Shown here: piece by piece, positions 1-9,361 of the stretch | Position numbering within the stretch: position 1 is the stretch's first letter | How the letters are laid out: every line of letters starts with the position of its first letter | NCBI GenBank assembly: GCA_021816455.1 | Contig: JAKAXU010000006.1 | Coordinates: 1-64,000 of the forward strand | Source: Acidobacteriota bacterium | GTDB taxonomy: Bacteria > Acidobacteriota > Terriglobia > Terriglobales > Acidobacteriaceae | Reading direction: 5' to 3' | Length of the DNA: 64,000 nt | Notes under the pieces: generated by a model | Databases searched by the model: none | Seen by the model: the letters and a program-made list of their open reading frames with translations, nothing else | Told to the model about the DNA's origin: nothing | Program-made: the position numbers and the translations under genes

Positions 1-45
1 CTCCAGCCTCATCCACTGCTTGTCGGTCAAATCGCTCGGGTACAT
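1..45 (-). CDS. IS5-family transposase, N-terminal 15 codons (runs off window)
   Basis: Reading leftwards from an ATG at 43-45, the first 15 codons give MYPSDLTDKQWMRLE. This is the characteristic opening of IS5-family transposases of the DUF4096 type (MYPSDLTDxQWxxLEPLLP). The rest of the gene lies outside the window, so it cannot be judged intact or broken. The start is fixed by the family motif beginning at Met. Recognition rests on 15 residues only, but the match is distinctive. No other transposase was found in the window. Confidence 0.75.
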   Translation of the reverse strand, partial: MYPSDLTDKQWMRLE

Positions 46-120
46 GCACCTACCCTATCCACCCAAACTCTCTCCGCATATTCCTTCCAAGGTTCCTTCG
101 CTAGTTTCTGGACAGGTTCT
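1..120 (-). mobile_element. Partial IS5-family insertion sequence, transposase-start end
   Basis: The transposase start at 45 implies that the left end of an IS lies just to its right. The stretch 103-120 (agtttctggacaggttct), about 60-75 bases upstream of the start codon, is a plausible terminal inverted repeat. It ends one base before a separate palindromic repeat that begins at 122. The opposite IS end is outside the window, so neither the inverted repeat nor a target duplication can be confirmed. The boundary at about 120 is inference. Confidence 0.4.
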
Positions 121-121
121 A

Positions 122-234
122 AGAGCGTTTTCGCTCATGGTCGATACAGACGGGCAATGGTGAGTGTGGCTTTTCATTAAGGAAAAGCCACGCCGAGAGC
201 GTCTTCATGTAAGCAGTGTGAGCGAAAACGCTTT
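122..234. repeat. 113-bp nested palindromic repeat, copy 1
   Basis: The outer arms are AGAGCGTTTTCGCTCA (122-137) and TGAGCGAAAACGCTTT (219-234), complementary except at one position. Inside lies a perfect hairpin: GTGGCTTTTC (166-175), loop ATTAAG, GAAAAGCCAC (182-191). A second copy at 50075-50188 is about 90% identical with one indel. Homology stops abruptly at both ends. The size, non-coding nature and nested symmetry resemble a MITE or REP/BIME-type element. No transposase family can be assigned. Confidence 0.8.
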
Positions 235-282
235 AGCTGGGACAGCAATCAGGACGGCGGTCCGGAGCGGCTTGGGCAGTGT

Positions 283-1326
283 TCAGAAGAGCGAGGCAGG
301 GCGCTGGGGCATGGCAACCTGGAAGTGCTCATACGCCAGGCGCGTGGCGATTCGTCCGCGTGGGGTGCGGTCGAGGAAGCCAATCTGGATCAGAAATGGC
401 TCGTAGACCTCTTCGAGCGCGCCTTCGTCTTCTGCGAGGATAGCGGCGAGGGTGCCGAGTCCAACCGGTCCGCCATCGTATTTTTCAATAATCGTGAGTA
501 GCAGGCGGCGGTCGATCTCGTCGAAACCGTGGGGATCAACGTCGAGCATGGTGAGCGCGGCGTGGGCGGTTTTGCGGTCGATTTCGCCGTTGCCACGCAC
601 CTGAGCGTAGTCGCGGACGCGGCGCAGGAGGCGGTTGGCGATGCGTGGCGTGCCGCGGGAGCGCAGAGCGATCTCGGCGGCACCGTCGGTGTCGATGGGA
701 ACCTGCAGAACCTCTGCGGAACGCTCGACGATGATGCGCAGCTCCTCCTCGGTGTAGAACTCGAGGCGCAGGAGAATGCCGAAGCGCGAACGCAACGGCG
801 AAGACAACATGCCGAGGCGCGTGGTGGCGGCGACAAAGGTGAACGGACGCAGTTCCATGACGTGGGTGCGCGCCGATGGTCCCTGACCGATGATGATGTC
901 CAGCTTGAGGTCTTCCAGGGCGGTGTAGAGTTTTTCCTCGAGAACGGGCTGGAGACGGTGGATTTCGTCCAGAAAAAGCACCTGGCGCTCGCGCAGATTG
1001 GTGAGGATGGCAGTCATGTCGCCCTGAATCTGAAGCGCCGGACCAGAGGTCTGCTGGAAGCCGACATCGAGTTCGTTGGCGATGATCGAGGCGAGCGTCG
1101 TCTTGCCCAGTCCCGGAGGACCGGAAAGCAGAACGTGGTCGAGTGCTTCGCCGCGAGATTTTGCTGCCTCAAGCGCAATGGCGAGCTGCTCCTTGGCGCG
1201 AGACTGGCCGATAAACTCACCGAGCCAGCGCGGGCGCAGCTTCAGTTCGAAGCCGTCTTCCTCGCCGGCGCGCGAGGCGCTGATGAGCCGTTCGCGAGAA
1301 TCACTGGAGTCTTTGTCGCGTGCCAT
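283..1326 (-). CDS. ruvB: Holliday junction branch migration ATPase RuvB
   Basis: RuvB is the hexameric AAA+ motor that, with RuvA, drives branch migration of Holliday junctions in recombinational repair. The 347-residue product has the usual family length. Walker A is GPPGLGKTT (about residues 69-77), Walker B is VLFLDE (D120, E121), and the sensor/arginine-finger region is SPLRSRFG (about 176-183). The C-terminal winged-helix domain ends with the conserved DRTPRGR segment. The start ATG at 1324-1326 gives an N-terminus typical of the family. ruvA and ruvC are not adjacent, so the gene stands alone. It is convergent with nothing on its 3' side except the palindromic repeat and IS end. Confidence 0.97.
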   Translation of the reverse strand: MARDKDSSDSRERLISASRAGEEDGFELKLRPRWLGEFIGQSRAKEQLAIALEAAKSRGEALDHVLLSGPPGLGKTTLASIIANELDVGFQQTSGPALQIQGDMTAILTNLRERQVLFLDEIHRLQPVLEEKLYTALEDLKLDIIIGQGPSARTHVMELRPFTFVAATTRLGMLSSPLRSRFGILLRLEFYTEEELRIIVERSAEVLQVPIDTDGAAEIALRSRGTPRIANRLLRRVRDYAQVRGNGEIDRKTAHAALTMLDVDPHGFDEIDRRLLLTIIEKYDGGPVGLGTLAAILAEDEGALEEVYEPFLIQIGFLDRTPRGRIATRLAYEHFQVAMPQRPASLF

Positions 1327-1361
1327 GCTGAAGGCAAGTCTAACGGGTCAGGGACGCAGCT

Positions 1362-2900
1362 TCAAATGCCGGATGCATGCAGAGTGTTTCCAGCAGCATT
1401 CGTCGTCCTGTTTTTGGGGTACTCCAGGTTGAGAACGCTCAGCAAATAACCGGCGTAATCGTTGTAATTCAGCGTGGAAGCATCCTTGGGGGCATGTTTC
1501 GACTCCAGCAGTCGCCACGCTTCGGGAACCTGCCATGGATCGTATCCGGCATCCGACAGTAATCCCATCGCAATTCGACCGCGTTCTTCAAACTGCGCCA
1601 GTAACATTTCCTGTCGCATATGGCTCTCCGTCAATATCGGCACCAGATTGACAAATGGAATCGACTGCAGCATCAGGTTGGCAGCAATCGCTGGGCCAAG
1701 CATCTTCCGGGCTGCATCCACTTGCCGGGCACCCTGACGCTGGATGTTGTAGGCGACGCCGTCGGCCAGAATGGCAGCAATCTGGTCGTCGTTCTGGAGG
1801 CGGCTGACAACCTGAATTGGAATCAGGATGAGCCCCTCGGACGGGTAAGCGACTCCGCGGAGTCGCTTGTCGTCAAAGGCGTAAAACTCAAAGCGAATCT
1901 TTGAAGGGTCCGTTGCCGGCAAAGCCTTTTGATAGGCAGGAACAATACGCTCGCCAATCCTGTGAATGCGCGCCTGAAGCGCCTTGTCCGCCGGAGTGGT
2001 GGCCGGGACGGCGTGCCAGTGATCGAATGCACTTAATCGGATTCCTGCATCCTGCGTGAGATTTCCATCTGCATCAAGAATCTTTTCAAAGTCTTCACGC
2101 CTCCCGGTCTGCGGGTTGATGGTAGGCTCCACAAGCACCGAGGCGTGATTTGGATTCCCGTCCGGGGGAGGTGCAAGCTGTGGCTTTTTGCCGGAGGCGG
2201 GAATCATATTTGGCGCATAGCCCTTCTTTTTTCCAAAGAGGCTGCGATATTGCGATGACTGTGGTGGCAGAAAGACTACCTTCCGGACAAGGATGACTCC
2301 CGATGGATCCTGCTTGCCTTGAAAATTGACCCAATCGTTGGTGGTAATGTCCTGCAAAGATCGGATGCCATCCGGCAGCGTGACCTCCGATGTGGAGGTG
2401 AAATGCAGGAAGTAGCCGTCGGCACGAACCGTCGGTTGAGCTCCTGAATGGATGATCTTATCAATCACTCCGACGCCGGTCAGCGGCTTATCCCAGTCTG
2501 GACGAAAGTAAATGATCGTGGCAGTGACGGTGTTGTGCTTCTTATCCAGATTTCCAGTGACTTTGACAAATGCGCCGGGCTGCATAGCGTTCCGCAAAGG
2601 GCCTGAGGTGGTCGTCGTTTGATCGCCAATGAGGCCGAAGGTAGTCCTGTTGCCGACCAGTACGCGGATGGAGTTGATTTGGAACTCCGATACATCACCG
2701 GTGTGGGCTGGCACGGCGGTGATGTAACCGACAGCGGCGAAGTCCTGTGTTTGCTGACCACGGACTGGAAGCACACAAAGAAGCAGAATCGCCATGGCGA
2801 GAAAGCGCGGAAAACGAGACGAGAGCGATGCGGGGAGCGACCGCAGAAAAAATCGACGAAGCTGGAGTGGGCAAGAACAAAGATCGCTGTTTGCGTGCAA
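1362..2900 (-). CDS. Exported DUF5666-like / M48-like pseudopeptidase
   Basis: About 512 residues. The chosen start is a TTG at 2898-2900 preceded by GGGGAGGAG five bases away. A later ATG at 2793-2795 begins just before the hydrophobic core FLAMAILLLCVLP and is the alternative. A signal peptide (about residues 33-50) is followed by beta-rich repeats resembling DUF5666. The C-terminal half resembles the soluble M48 metalloprotease domain: GLILIPIQVVSRLQNDDQIA aligns with the strand and helix that precede HExxH. At the expected zinc site the sequence reads ADGVAY (about 379-384), with no histidine or glutamate. It is therefore predicted to be catalytically dead in the periplasm. Substrate and partners are unknown. 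It lies 35 bases upstream of ruvB on the same strand, so cotranscription is possible. Confidence 0.7.
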   Translation of the reverse strand: MHANSDLCSCPLQLRRFFLRSLPASLSSRFPRFLAMAILLLCVLPVRGQQTQDFAAVGYITAVPAHTGDVSEFQINSIRVLVGNRTTFGLIGDQTTTTSGPLRNAMQPGAFVKVTGNLDKKHNTVTATIIYFRPDWDKPLTGVGVIDKIIHSGAQPTVRADGYFLHFTSTSEVTLPDGIRSLQDITTNDWVNFQGKQDPSGVILVRKVVFLPPQSSQYRSLFGKKKGYAPNMIPASGKKPQLAPPPDGNPNHASVLVEPTINPQTGRREDFEKILDADGNLTQDAGIRLSAFDHWHAVPATTPADKALQARIHRIGERIVPAYQKALPATDPSKIRFEFYAFDDKRLRGVAYPSEGLILIPIQVVSRLQNDDQIAAILADGVAYNIQRQGARQVDAARKMLGPAIAANLMLQSIPFVNLVPILTESHMRQEMLLAQFEERGRIAMGLLSDAGYDPWQVPEAWRLLESKHAPKDASTLNYNDYAGYLLSVLNLEYPKNRTTNAAGNTLHASGI

Positions 2901-3017
2901 GAAATCTCCTCCCCGTGAGAACGCGCAAAGTATAGCAAAGCGAATGTGGCGGAACGCCAGCGAGCCTGTGACCGTCGCAAAAGTTCCGCGCCGAAAGCTG
3001 GAGGAGGGTTTGGCAGC

Positions 3018-4322
3018 ATGGGCATCCGCGCTCGACCACCTTCCCGACAAAGGAAGAGCGCAGGTCGCTCCAGTAGACTGATAAGGGAGCTGCGCCGAAG
3101 CTTGAAGAACGAATCGGGAATCAGATCGGGAAGCGGAAAGTTTCGGTTTCATACGCCGCAGCGGATAGCCGCCGGGCTGTTGCTGCTTTTTCTGGCGCAG
3201 GGGCTGTGGCTAACCTCGCGGCAGACGCTGAGCGAGCGCGACTACCAGTATGCGCGTTGCGGGCGCGAGATGTGGGAGCATGCGCCGCCGCTGGCTGGCT
3301 ACTTCACAAGCTGTGGCAACATTCATGACGGAGTGCTGGCGTATCGTTTGGCGGGGCTGCCGCTGGCACTCTATGTGGACTGGGAGCGGCTGGCGGATCA
3401 CTTCCGTAAACCGGAAGACCGCGTGCTGCCGACCTCCGACGCGACGGTTTCGGCCTGGGAACTGCGGCACCAGATGACGCATGTGATGATGCTGCTGCGG
3501 GTGCCTTTTCTGGCGGCGGGCATGCTGCTGGGCGGTGTGCTGTGGTGGGTGACGCGGAGGCTGTTTGGCGATGCAGGCGGGTATACGGCGCTAACGCTCT
3601 ACTGCTTTTCGCCGCCGGTGCTGCGGTTGACGGTGATGCCGAATGCGGAGATTCTGACCGCGCTGGGGTTGTTTTCCGCGATCTATACCGCGATTGGAGT
3701 GGCACACGCGATGCAGGGTCCGCGGCGCAAGTGGCGACCCCGGATCGTGTTGCTGACTGCGGCGATGGCGTTGGTGGCAGGCTCACACATTGCGGCGCTG
3801 CCCGTGGCGCTGGGGTTGAGCCTGCTGCTGATGCTGTGGATTGCCGAAGGCCGACGAAGTCTGCTGCTGCCGGTGCTGCTGACGGCCGGCGCGGGCGCGA
3901 TAGCTGTGTTGTTTGCCTGCTACAACTTTTCGCCGGATGCCTTCAGCTATATCTTTCGCTCCGACGCGGGACAGCTCGGACTGGCGGTGGACCCGGCGCG
4001 GCGGCTCTATGAGTCGATGGGGAATGCAGGGCTGACCGTGGCGTTGGTGGCCGCGCTATGGCTGTACGTGGCGCTGAAGCGGACGATCTATTTTGGCAAT
4101 ACGACGCCGTTGCTGACGGCCGTGGTGCTGAGCGCGGTGGTGACAGTGGGTGTGCCGGGCGCGCCGCAGATATGGGCGCTGCCGTTTGTCTGCGCGTTCA
4201 TCGGCGGCGTCTTTGCCGATACTTTTGAGATGCCGAAGGGGCGCGTGGCAATGGCTGCGGCGGTGGCGGTCTGCGGATTGCAGGCGGTCTTTTGCCTGCT
4301 GAGCCTGCCAGGGTTGCTGTGA
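3018..4322 (+). CDS. Polytopic membrane protein, glycosyltransferase-39-like
   Basis: About 434 residues with a basic N-terminus and roughly ten hydrophobic segments. The first is near IAAGLLLLFLAQGLWL; later ones include LLTAAMALVAGSHIAAL and VVLSAVVTVGV. Between helices 1 and 2 is a long extracytoplasmic loop with a DYQYARCGREMWE segment. This layout resembles lipid-linked-sugar glycosyltransferases of the PMT/GT39 fold, but I see no diagnostic acidic pair that settles it, so the family is tentative. The start is uncertain: ATG 3018 has GGAGGAGGG about 10-15 bases upstream, and the reading frame opens earlier. It is divergent from the pseudopeptidase gene and lies upstream of gyrA on the same strand. 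Confidence 0.6.
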   Translation: MGIRARPPSRQRKSAGRSSRLIRELRRSLKNESGIRSGSGKFRFHTPQRIAAGLLLLFLAQGLWLTSRQTLSERDYQYARCGREMWEHAPPLAGYFTSCGNIHDGVLAYRLAGLPLALYVDWERLADHFRKPEDRVLPTSDATVSAWELRHQMTHVMMLLRVPFLAAGMLLGGVLWWVTRRLFGDAGGYTALTLYCFSPPVLRLTVMPNAEILTALGLFSAIYTAIGVAHAMQGPRRKWRPRIVLLTAAMALVAGSHIAALPVALGLSLLLMLWIAEGRRSLLLPVLLTAGAGAIAVLFACYNFSPDAFSYIFRSDAGQLGLAVDPARRLYESMGNAGLTVALVAALWLYVALKRTIYFGNTTPLLTAVVLSAVVTVGVPGAPQIWALPFVCAFIGGVFADTFEMPKGRVAMAAAVAVCGLQAVFCLLSLPGLL

Positions 4323-4497
4323 GGCGCAGACTGAACCAGAAGAAATCGCATAAATAATTGAAAAATATGGCTTTATTTGGGGATTTGCGGCTTGCCGAAA
4401 TACCCCTTGAACGCCTAAAATAGAATTGAAAGCTCGCGAAGCCCAGGCTCAGCATTTCTCCCCGCAGGGAAAGCCCCTTTGCCAGCCCCTATTCCCT

Positions 4498-7068
4498 ATG
4501 GCAGACGAACAGAATCCCAATCTCCCTCTCGAGTCCGGCGGCCCGCCGCAGAATCCGAATATCCAGCCCATCAACATCGAAGAGGAGATGCGCCGGTCTT
4601 ATCTCGACTACTCGATGTCGGTAATCATCGGGCGTGCGTTGCCGGATGTGCGGGACGGCCTGAAGCCGGTACATCGGCGCGTGCTCTACACGATGAGCGA
4701 GATGGGGTTGGAGCACAACAAGAAGTACACGAAGTGCGCCAAGGTGGTGGGACAGACGATGGGCGTCTACCATCCGCACGGGGACTCGGCGATCTATGAC
4801 ACGATGGTTCGCATGGCGCAGCCGTTCTCACTGCGCTATCCGATGGTGGACGGGCAAGGGAACTTCGGCTCGGTGGATGGCGACCCTCCGGCGGCGATGC
4901 GTTACACGGAGTGCAGGCTGACGCGGATTGCCGGAGAGATGCTGGCCGACATCGAGATGGAGACGGTGGATTTCGTCCCCAACTACGATGAATCGACCTC
5001 AGAACCGACGGTGCTGCCGACGCGGATTCCGAACCTGATTGTGAATGGGTCGAACGGCATCGCGGTGGGCATGGCGACGAATATTCCGCCACACAACCTG
5101 ACCGAGGTGGTGAACGCGACGATCGAGATGGTGAACCATCCGCAGACAGGGCTGGCCGAGGTGCTACGGCATATCCAGGGGCCGGACTTTCCGACCGGCG
5201 GATTCATCTTCGGCAAGAGCGGCATCGCGCAGGCGTATACGAACGGACGCGGGCGATTCCTGATGCGCGCGCGGACGGAGATCGAGCAGGTCACGAAGGA
5301 AAAGACGGCGATTGTGGTCTCCGAGATTCCCTACCAGGTGAACAAGGCGAAGCTGATCGAGCGCATCGCCGAGCTGGTGAATGAAAAGATCATCGATGAA
5401 ATCTCCGACGTGCGCGATGAGAGCGACCGCGACGGCATGCGCATCGTGATCGAGCTGAAACGCGGCTCGCAGCCGGAGATTGTGCTGAACCAGCTTTACA
5501 AGCACACGCAGATGCAGGAAAGCTTCTCGATGATCTTTCTCGCGGTGGTGAACGGGCAGCCGCGCGAGTTGGGGATTGTAGATGCGATTCGTTGCTTCAT
5601 CGATCACCGGATCGAGGTGGTGCGCCGGAGGACGGTCTACCTGCTGCGCAAGGCGCGCGAGCGGGAACATGTGCTGGAAGGCTACAAGATTGCGCTGGAC
5701 AATCTGGACAGGGTGATCCGGATCATTCGCGGCTCGGGATCGCGGGCCGAAGCGCGCGAGAACCTCTATGCCTGGAGCAAGGGCACGGAGATTGTCGTTC
5801 GTCTGGATCGCGAACGGCTGTTCGGCGAAGAGACCGGTCTGACGCTGCGCCAGATCGACGCGATTCTGGAGTTGCAACTCTACCGGCTGACGCAGCTTTC
5901 GATCGACGAACTGCTCAAGGAACTGGGCGAGGTACGTCTGCGAATTGCCGAATACGAGCTGATTCTTGGCTCGGAGTCGAAGCTGCGCGCGGTGATTGTG
6001 AAGGAGCTGGAAGAGGTTCGGGACAAGTACGGCGACGCGCGGCGAACGATCATCGTCGACGAGACGGCCGAGCTTCAGATGGAAGACCTGATCGCCGACG
6101 AGCAGGTTGCGGTGACAGTGAGCCATCAGGGCTACCTGAAGCGGACGCCGATCTCGATCTATCGCCAGCAGCGGCGCGGCGGCACGGGCCGCATGGGCAT
6201 GAAGACGCGCGAGGAAGATATTGTCGCGCAGTTGATCGTGGACTCGACACACGCATACCTGCTGTGTTTCACGAATACGGGCCGAGTGTACTGGCTGAAG
6301 GTGTATGAGGTGCCGGATGTAGGCGCGGCTGGCAAGGGCAAGTCGATGCAGAGCCTGCTGAATCTGCAACCTGGCGAGACGGTACGGACGATTTTGCCGG
6401 TGCGCAATCTGGAGGAAGAAGGGAAATTCATCTTCTTCTGCACGCAACGCGGCAAGGTGAAGAAGACTCCTTTGAAGGACTTCAGCAACGTGATGGCGCG
6501 CGGGATTATCGCGATCGGCATCGAGAAGGACGACGAACTGGTGGCGGCGCGTATTACCGATGGCAACCAGATTGTCTTCCTGGCGACGCATCTGGGCATG
6601 GCGATCCGGTTTGACGAGGCCGATGTTCGCTCCATGGGACGACCTGCGGCGGGTGTGCGCGGCATCGACCTGGGCCGAAACGATTATGTGGTCGGCTCGG
6701 CGGTGACGCCGAAGGAGCATGAGCCTGGCGCATGCCTGATTCTGTCGGTGACGGAGAACGGCTTTGGCAAGCGCACGGACGTAGAGGAGTATCGCCTGCA
6801 GACGCGCGGCGGCAAGGGCGTGATCAATGTGAAGACCACGGCGAAGAACGGGCGGGTGAACTGCATTCAACTGGTAGACGAACACTCGGAGTTGATGATT
6901 ATCAGCCGGGCCGGCAAGATGATTCGCATCGACACGAAGACGATTCGCGCCGCCGGGCGTTCGACGCAGGGAGTGAAGCTGCTGAACCTGGAACCAGAGG
7001 ACAAGGTAGCGGCGGCGGTGGTGATTGCTCCCGAGGACGTCAAGGAAGACGAGCCGACGGTGCAGTAG
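4498..7068 (+). CDS. gyrA: DNA gyrase subunit A
   Basis: Catalytic breakage-reunion subunit of DNA gyrase, which introduces negative supercoils with GyrB. 856 residues from ATG 4498 (MADEQNPN). The winged-helix region carries the catalytic tyrosine in AAMRYTECR (Y136). The quinolone-determining region [10 protein letters not shown] has the sensitive-type serine (S97) and aspartate (D101). The GyrA box QRRGGTG starts at about residue 558 and separates gyrase from topoisomerase IV ParC. Six C-terminal beta-propeller blades follow. The upstream 4340-4400 stretch is AT-rich compared with the surroundings and probably contains the promoter. A strong intrinsic terminator follows at 7131. The Shine-Dalgarno sequence is weak, so the exact start is less sure than the identity. 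Confidence 0.97.
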   Translation: MADEQNPNLPLESGGPPQNPNIQPINIEEEMRRSYLDYSMSVIIGRALPDVRDGLKPVHRRVLYTMSEMGLEHNKKYTKCAKVVGQTMGVYHPHGDSAIYDTMVRMAQPFSLRYPMVDGQGNFGSVDGDPPAAMRYTECRLTRIAGEMLADIEMETVDFVPNYDESTSEPTVLPTRIPNLIVNGSNGIAVGMATNIPPHNLTEVVNATIEMVNHPQTGLAEVLRHIQGPDFPTGGFIFGKSGIAQAYTNGRGRFLMRARTEIEQVTKEKTAIVVSEIPYQVNKAKLIERIAELVNEKIIDEISDVRDESDRDGMRIVIELKRGSQPEIVLNQLYKHTQMQESFSMIFLAVVNGQPRELGIVDAIRCFIDHRIEVVRRRTVYLLRKAREREHVLEGYKIALDNLDRVIRIIRGSGSRAEARENLYAWSKGTEIVVRLDRERLFGEETGLTLRQIDAILELQLYRLTQLSIDELLKELGEVRLRIAEYELILGSESKLRAVIVKELEEVRDKYGDARRTIIVDETAELQMEDLIADEQVAVTVSHQGYLKRTPISIYRQQRRGGTGRMGMKTREEDIVAQLIVDSTHAYLLCFTNTGRVYWLKVYEVPDVGAAGKGKSMQSLLNLQPGETVRTILPVRNLEEEGKFIFFCTQRGKVKKTPLKDFSNVMARGIIAIGIEKDDELVAARITDGNQIVFLATHLGMAIRFDEADVRSMGRPAAGVRGIDLGRNDYVVGSAVTPKEHEPGACLILSVTENGFGKRTDVEEYRLQTRGGKGVINVKTTAKNGRVNCIQLVDEHSELMIISRAGKMIRIDTKTIRAAGRSTQGVKLLNLEPEDKVAAAVVIAPEDVKEDEPTVQ

Positions 7069-7130
7069 AGAAGAGCGGTTGCGCGAAAGCGGATCTGTGC
7101 TGAGTTGCATCCAGTTGAGGCCGATCGATC

Positions 7131-7167
7131 AGAGAGCGGACCGCAGGAATGTGGTCCGCTCTCTTTT
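7131..7167 (+). terminator. Rho-independent terminator of gyrA
   Basis: A perfect 12-base stem pairs AGAGAGCGGACC (7131-7142) with GGTCCGCTCTCT (7153-7164) over a 10-base loop, followed directly by a short T run. It lies 63 bases after the gyrA stop codon. Confidence 0.85.
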
Positions 7168-7307
7168 GGGCGGAACTGAATCGCAAGGAATTCCATGATG
7201 GTCCGAATGAGGAATTTATCAGACACGAAGGGACCTGGAAAGCTAACGCAATCGGTGTCGCAGCACGATACACTAAAGAAGCTCTGGTTTCTCCTCGGAC
7301 TCTTTCT

Positions 7308-8303
7308 ATGCGCCATTTTGCACTGATTGGATTGATTCTGTCTCTCGCCATCGGATATTCCGCAATGGCGAATACGGTGCCTGTGCGGCGGATTCACCGG
7401 CGCACCCACCGTGCGGGCAGTTCCGTGCACAGCAACGGCAAACCCCATACGGACTCAGCGCAAGGCACGACAAGCGCTGCAGCGGCTGAAAGCAAAAGAG
7501 TTACGCGCGGCCAGGGGACGCATTCGGCAAAAGTCCTGCCAGCACAGCTTCACCGGCCGACAAATGGCCATGCAACGACTGTAGCTGCGCGGAAGACAGC
7601 CACGCGAAGACAACACAGCACGACCGTGCAGACGGTGAGAATGAGTCACCGATATCCGGCATACAGGCGGCGAGCCTCGCTGCGCACGGTTTCGTTTCGC
7701 TGGGTTTCGCCGCTGGCCGGGTCGAAAGAGTCGCTGATCCATCAAAATGAGATGGCCGAAGCCGAGGGTCTGGAGCGCATTCAGGACGATGCAGACCTGG
7801 ACAACCGGATTGCGGAAGGCGCGCTGGTGCCGGTTCCGGAAAACGAGGAGTTGCGGGTCAACGAAGACCTGCCGGAGAATCGGCGCTATTGCCGCCCGTG
7901 GACTGCGGATTTCCTGCGTACTCTGGCCGAAGCACACGCAGCAGAGTTTCCACGTTCGCCGCTCGAGGTGACCTCGGCGGTGCGCACGGTGGAGTATCAG
8001 CGAAGGCTGCGAAGGATCAACGGGAATGCCGCGGCCGCCGATGGGGATCTGGCTTCGCCGCACTTGACAGGTGGAACGATCGACCTGGCAAAAAAGGGCA
8101 TGAGCCGAAGAGAGATCGCATGGATGCGCTCGTGGTTGCTGCCGCTGCAGCAGGCAGGCAAGATCGATGTGGAAGAAGAATTTCGTCAGGCATGCTTTCA
8201 CATCTCCGTGTACAAGAGCTTCGTTGGTGCGGATCCGGAGACGAATGCGCCTGCAACGACCGTGGCGAACGGGGATGGCGTGATGGACGCACCCGGGCAT
8301 TGA
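7308..8303 (+). CDS. Exported DUF5715-family protein with M15-like peptidase motifs
   Basis: 331 residues from ATG 7308, starting with a signal peptide (MRHFALIGLILSLAIGYSAM). A basic, low-complexity linker of about 120 residues follows, then a conserved domain. That domain contains SPHLTGGTIDLA (residues 250-261), which fits the SxHxxGxAxD zinc motif of M15 D-Ala-D-Ala peptidases. A further segment, CFHISVY (296-302), supplies a second histidine where M15 enzymes have their third ligand. I therefore infer a periplasmic peptidoglycan-active hydrolase or binding protein, in line with its export. The family itself is uncharacterised as far as I know. The gene is isolated, downstream of the gyrA terminator and convergent with the DUF2071 gene. 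Confidence 0.72.
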   Translation: MRHFALIGLILSLAIGYSAMANTVPVRRIHRRTHRAGSSVHSNGKPHTDSAQGTTSAAAAESKRVTRGQGTHSAKVLPAQLHRPTNGHATTVAARKTATRRQHSTTVQTVRMSHRYPAYRRRASLRTVSFRWVSPLAGSKESLIHQNEMAEAEGLERIQDDADLDNRIAEGALVPVPENEELRVNEDLPENRRYCRPWTADFLRTLAEAHAAEFPRSPLEVTSAVRTVEYQRRLRRINGNAAAADGDLASPHLTGGTIDLAKKGMSRREIAWMRSWLLPLQQAGKIDVEEEFRQACFHISVYKSFVGADPETNAPATTVANGDGVMDAPGH

Positions 8304-8416
8304 TGGCTGTTTACGCCTCCGCAGCAACTCCGGAGACTGCTCTTCCCGGTTCATTGCGGCCCGTTGCCAAGTGCCGGATGTCAGCGCAAATCAACTTGAG
8401 CAGTGGAAACATCGAA

Positions 8417-9223
8417 TCATCCGGCGGCGGGGATGGCCGCTCCGGCCACAGCCGATGTCACGAACTCCGGTTGCCAGACGTAGACAGCAAGATGCCGGGA
8501 GTAGTAGAGCAGCGGCGGCTCATTCCCTAAAGTGAGACCCGCTGCGGCGACCAGATCATTGCAGGTGATCTCGGCTTCGGCCTCTTCGAGAACCCAGGGA
8601 ATATGGCGGATGTTGGTGCGCAGGAGGCGTCCAAGTGGATCCTGTGTGAACAGACAGTAGCGTTCGGCGAGGAAGTGTTCGATGGAACCGGGGCTGCTCT
8701 CGGCGAGAGAACGCGTGGGACCGAGACCCCGATAGCGGGCAGCGAAGCCAACGGAGCGGCGACAGAGCAGACGACAACTGGCAAAGGAAAACTCCCGTTC
8801 CGAGATGGCTGTCATCCGCATACGCGCCCAGAAGTAAGGCAAGTGGAAAAAGCCGCGTGCGATCATGACGGCGATGGGGTTGGCTGCATCGAGCGAGAAG
8901 AAGTAGACTCCTGGAGTTCCTGTGAGCGCGTCGCGGACGTAGGTGCGGAGATTCAACTCCGGAAAACGCTGGAAACCGGGTACGCTGGGCAGACCGCGCA
9001 ACTGAATGCTATCCATGCGAAACGGCACAACGCCCAGCCATGCCGAGCCGGAACAGGTATCCACATCGAGACCATCCGGCAAAGCAGCGGCGATGGAGGC
9101 AGGGGATACCGGCCAATGGGCGAAGAGCAGATCGTCCCAATGCTGGGTCATGACCCAGTTACTACTCGACGGCGCAAGTCCGGCGATCCGACGACCCGTG
9201 GATGAAAGATCCGGATGAGACAT
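8417..9223 (-). CDS. DUF2071 (YqjF-like) protein
   Basis: 268 residues from ATG 9221-9223, which has GGGGGA seven bases upstream. A GTG at 9236-9238 is an in-frame alternative. The family pattern is clear: an N-terminal W-D-x-L-x-F-x-H-W-P segment (HWDDLLFAHWPVSP), then GSAWLGVVPFRM, the NLRTYV strand and GVYFFSLDA. DUF2071 proteins are soluble, single-domain and of unknown biochemical role. No signal peptide or membrane segment is seen. The gene is divergent from the ThyX-like gene with a 138-base shared intergenic region, so the two may share regulatory DNA. Confidence 0.8.
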   Translation of the reverse strand: MSHPDLSSTGRRIAGLAPSSSNWVMTQHWDDLLFAHWPVSPASIAAALPDGLDVDTCSGSAWLGVVPFRMDSIQLRGLPSVPGFQRFPELNLRTYVRDALTGTPGVYFFSLDAANPIAVMIARGFFHLPYFWARMRMTAISEREFSFASCRLLCRRSVGFAARYRGLGPTRSLAESSPGSIEHFLAERYCLFTQDPLGRLLRTNIRHIPWVLEEAEAEITCNDLVAAAGLTLGNEPPLLYYSRHLAVYVWQPEFVTSAVAGAAIPAAG

Positions 9224-9361
9224 GCGCGAGTCCCCCACTTCATGCTAGACGAAGCGGCAGAATTTTGCGTGCAAAGACAAGCAGGTATTTCCACAGAGAA
9301 TTGCTCGGGGCAACCGGGGAGGCGAAGCGCGATGCCGTATGCTGAACGGCAGGGATTGGCG

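Noticed and set aside
529-1449. 306-codon plus-strand frame over ruvB
   Set aside because: Antisense to ruvB with all its motifs; composition typical of a shadow.
5164-7110. 648-codon minus-strand open frame opposite gyrA
   Set aside because: It lies wholly antisense to an unmistakable gyrA, is extremely rich in Arg, His and Gln and has no recognisable domain. This is a usual shadow in GC-rich DNA.
7069-7307. Upstream extension of the DUF5715 frame from 7149
   Set aside because: It would run through the gyrA terminator and place the signal peptide internally; ATG 7308 begins exactly at the signal peptide.
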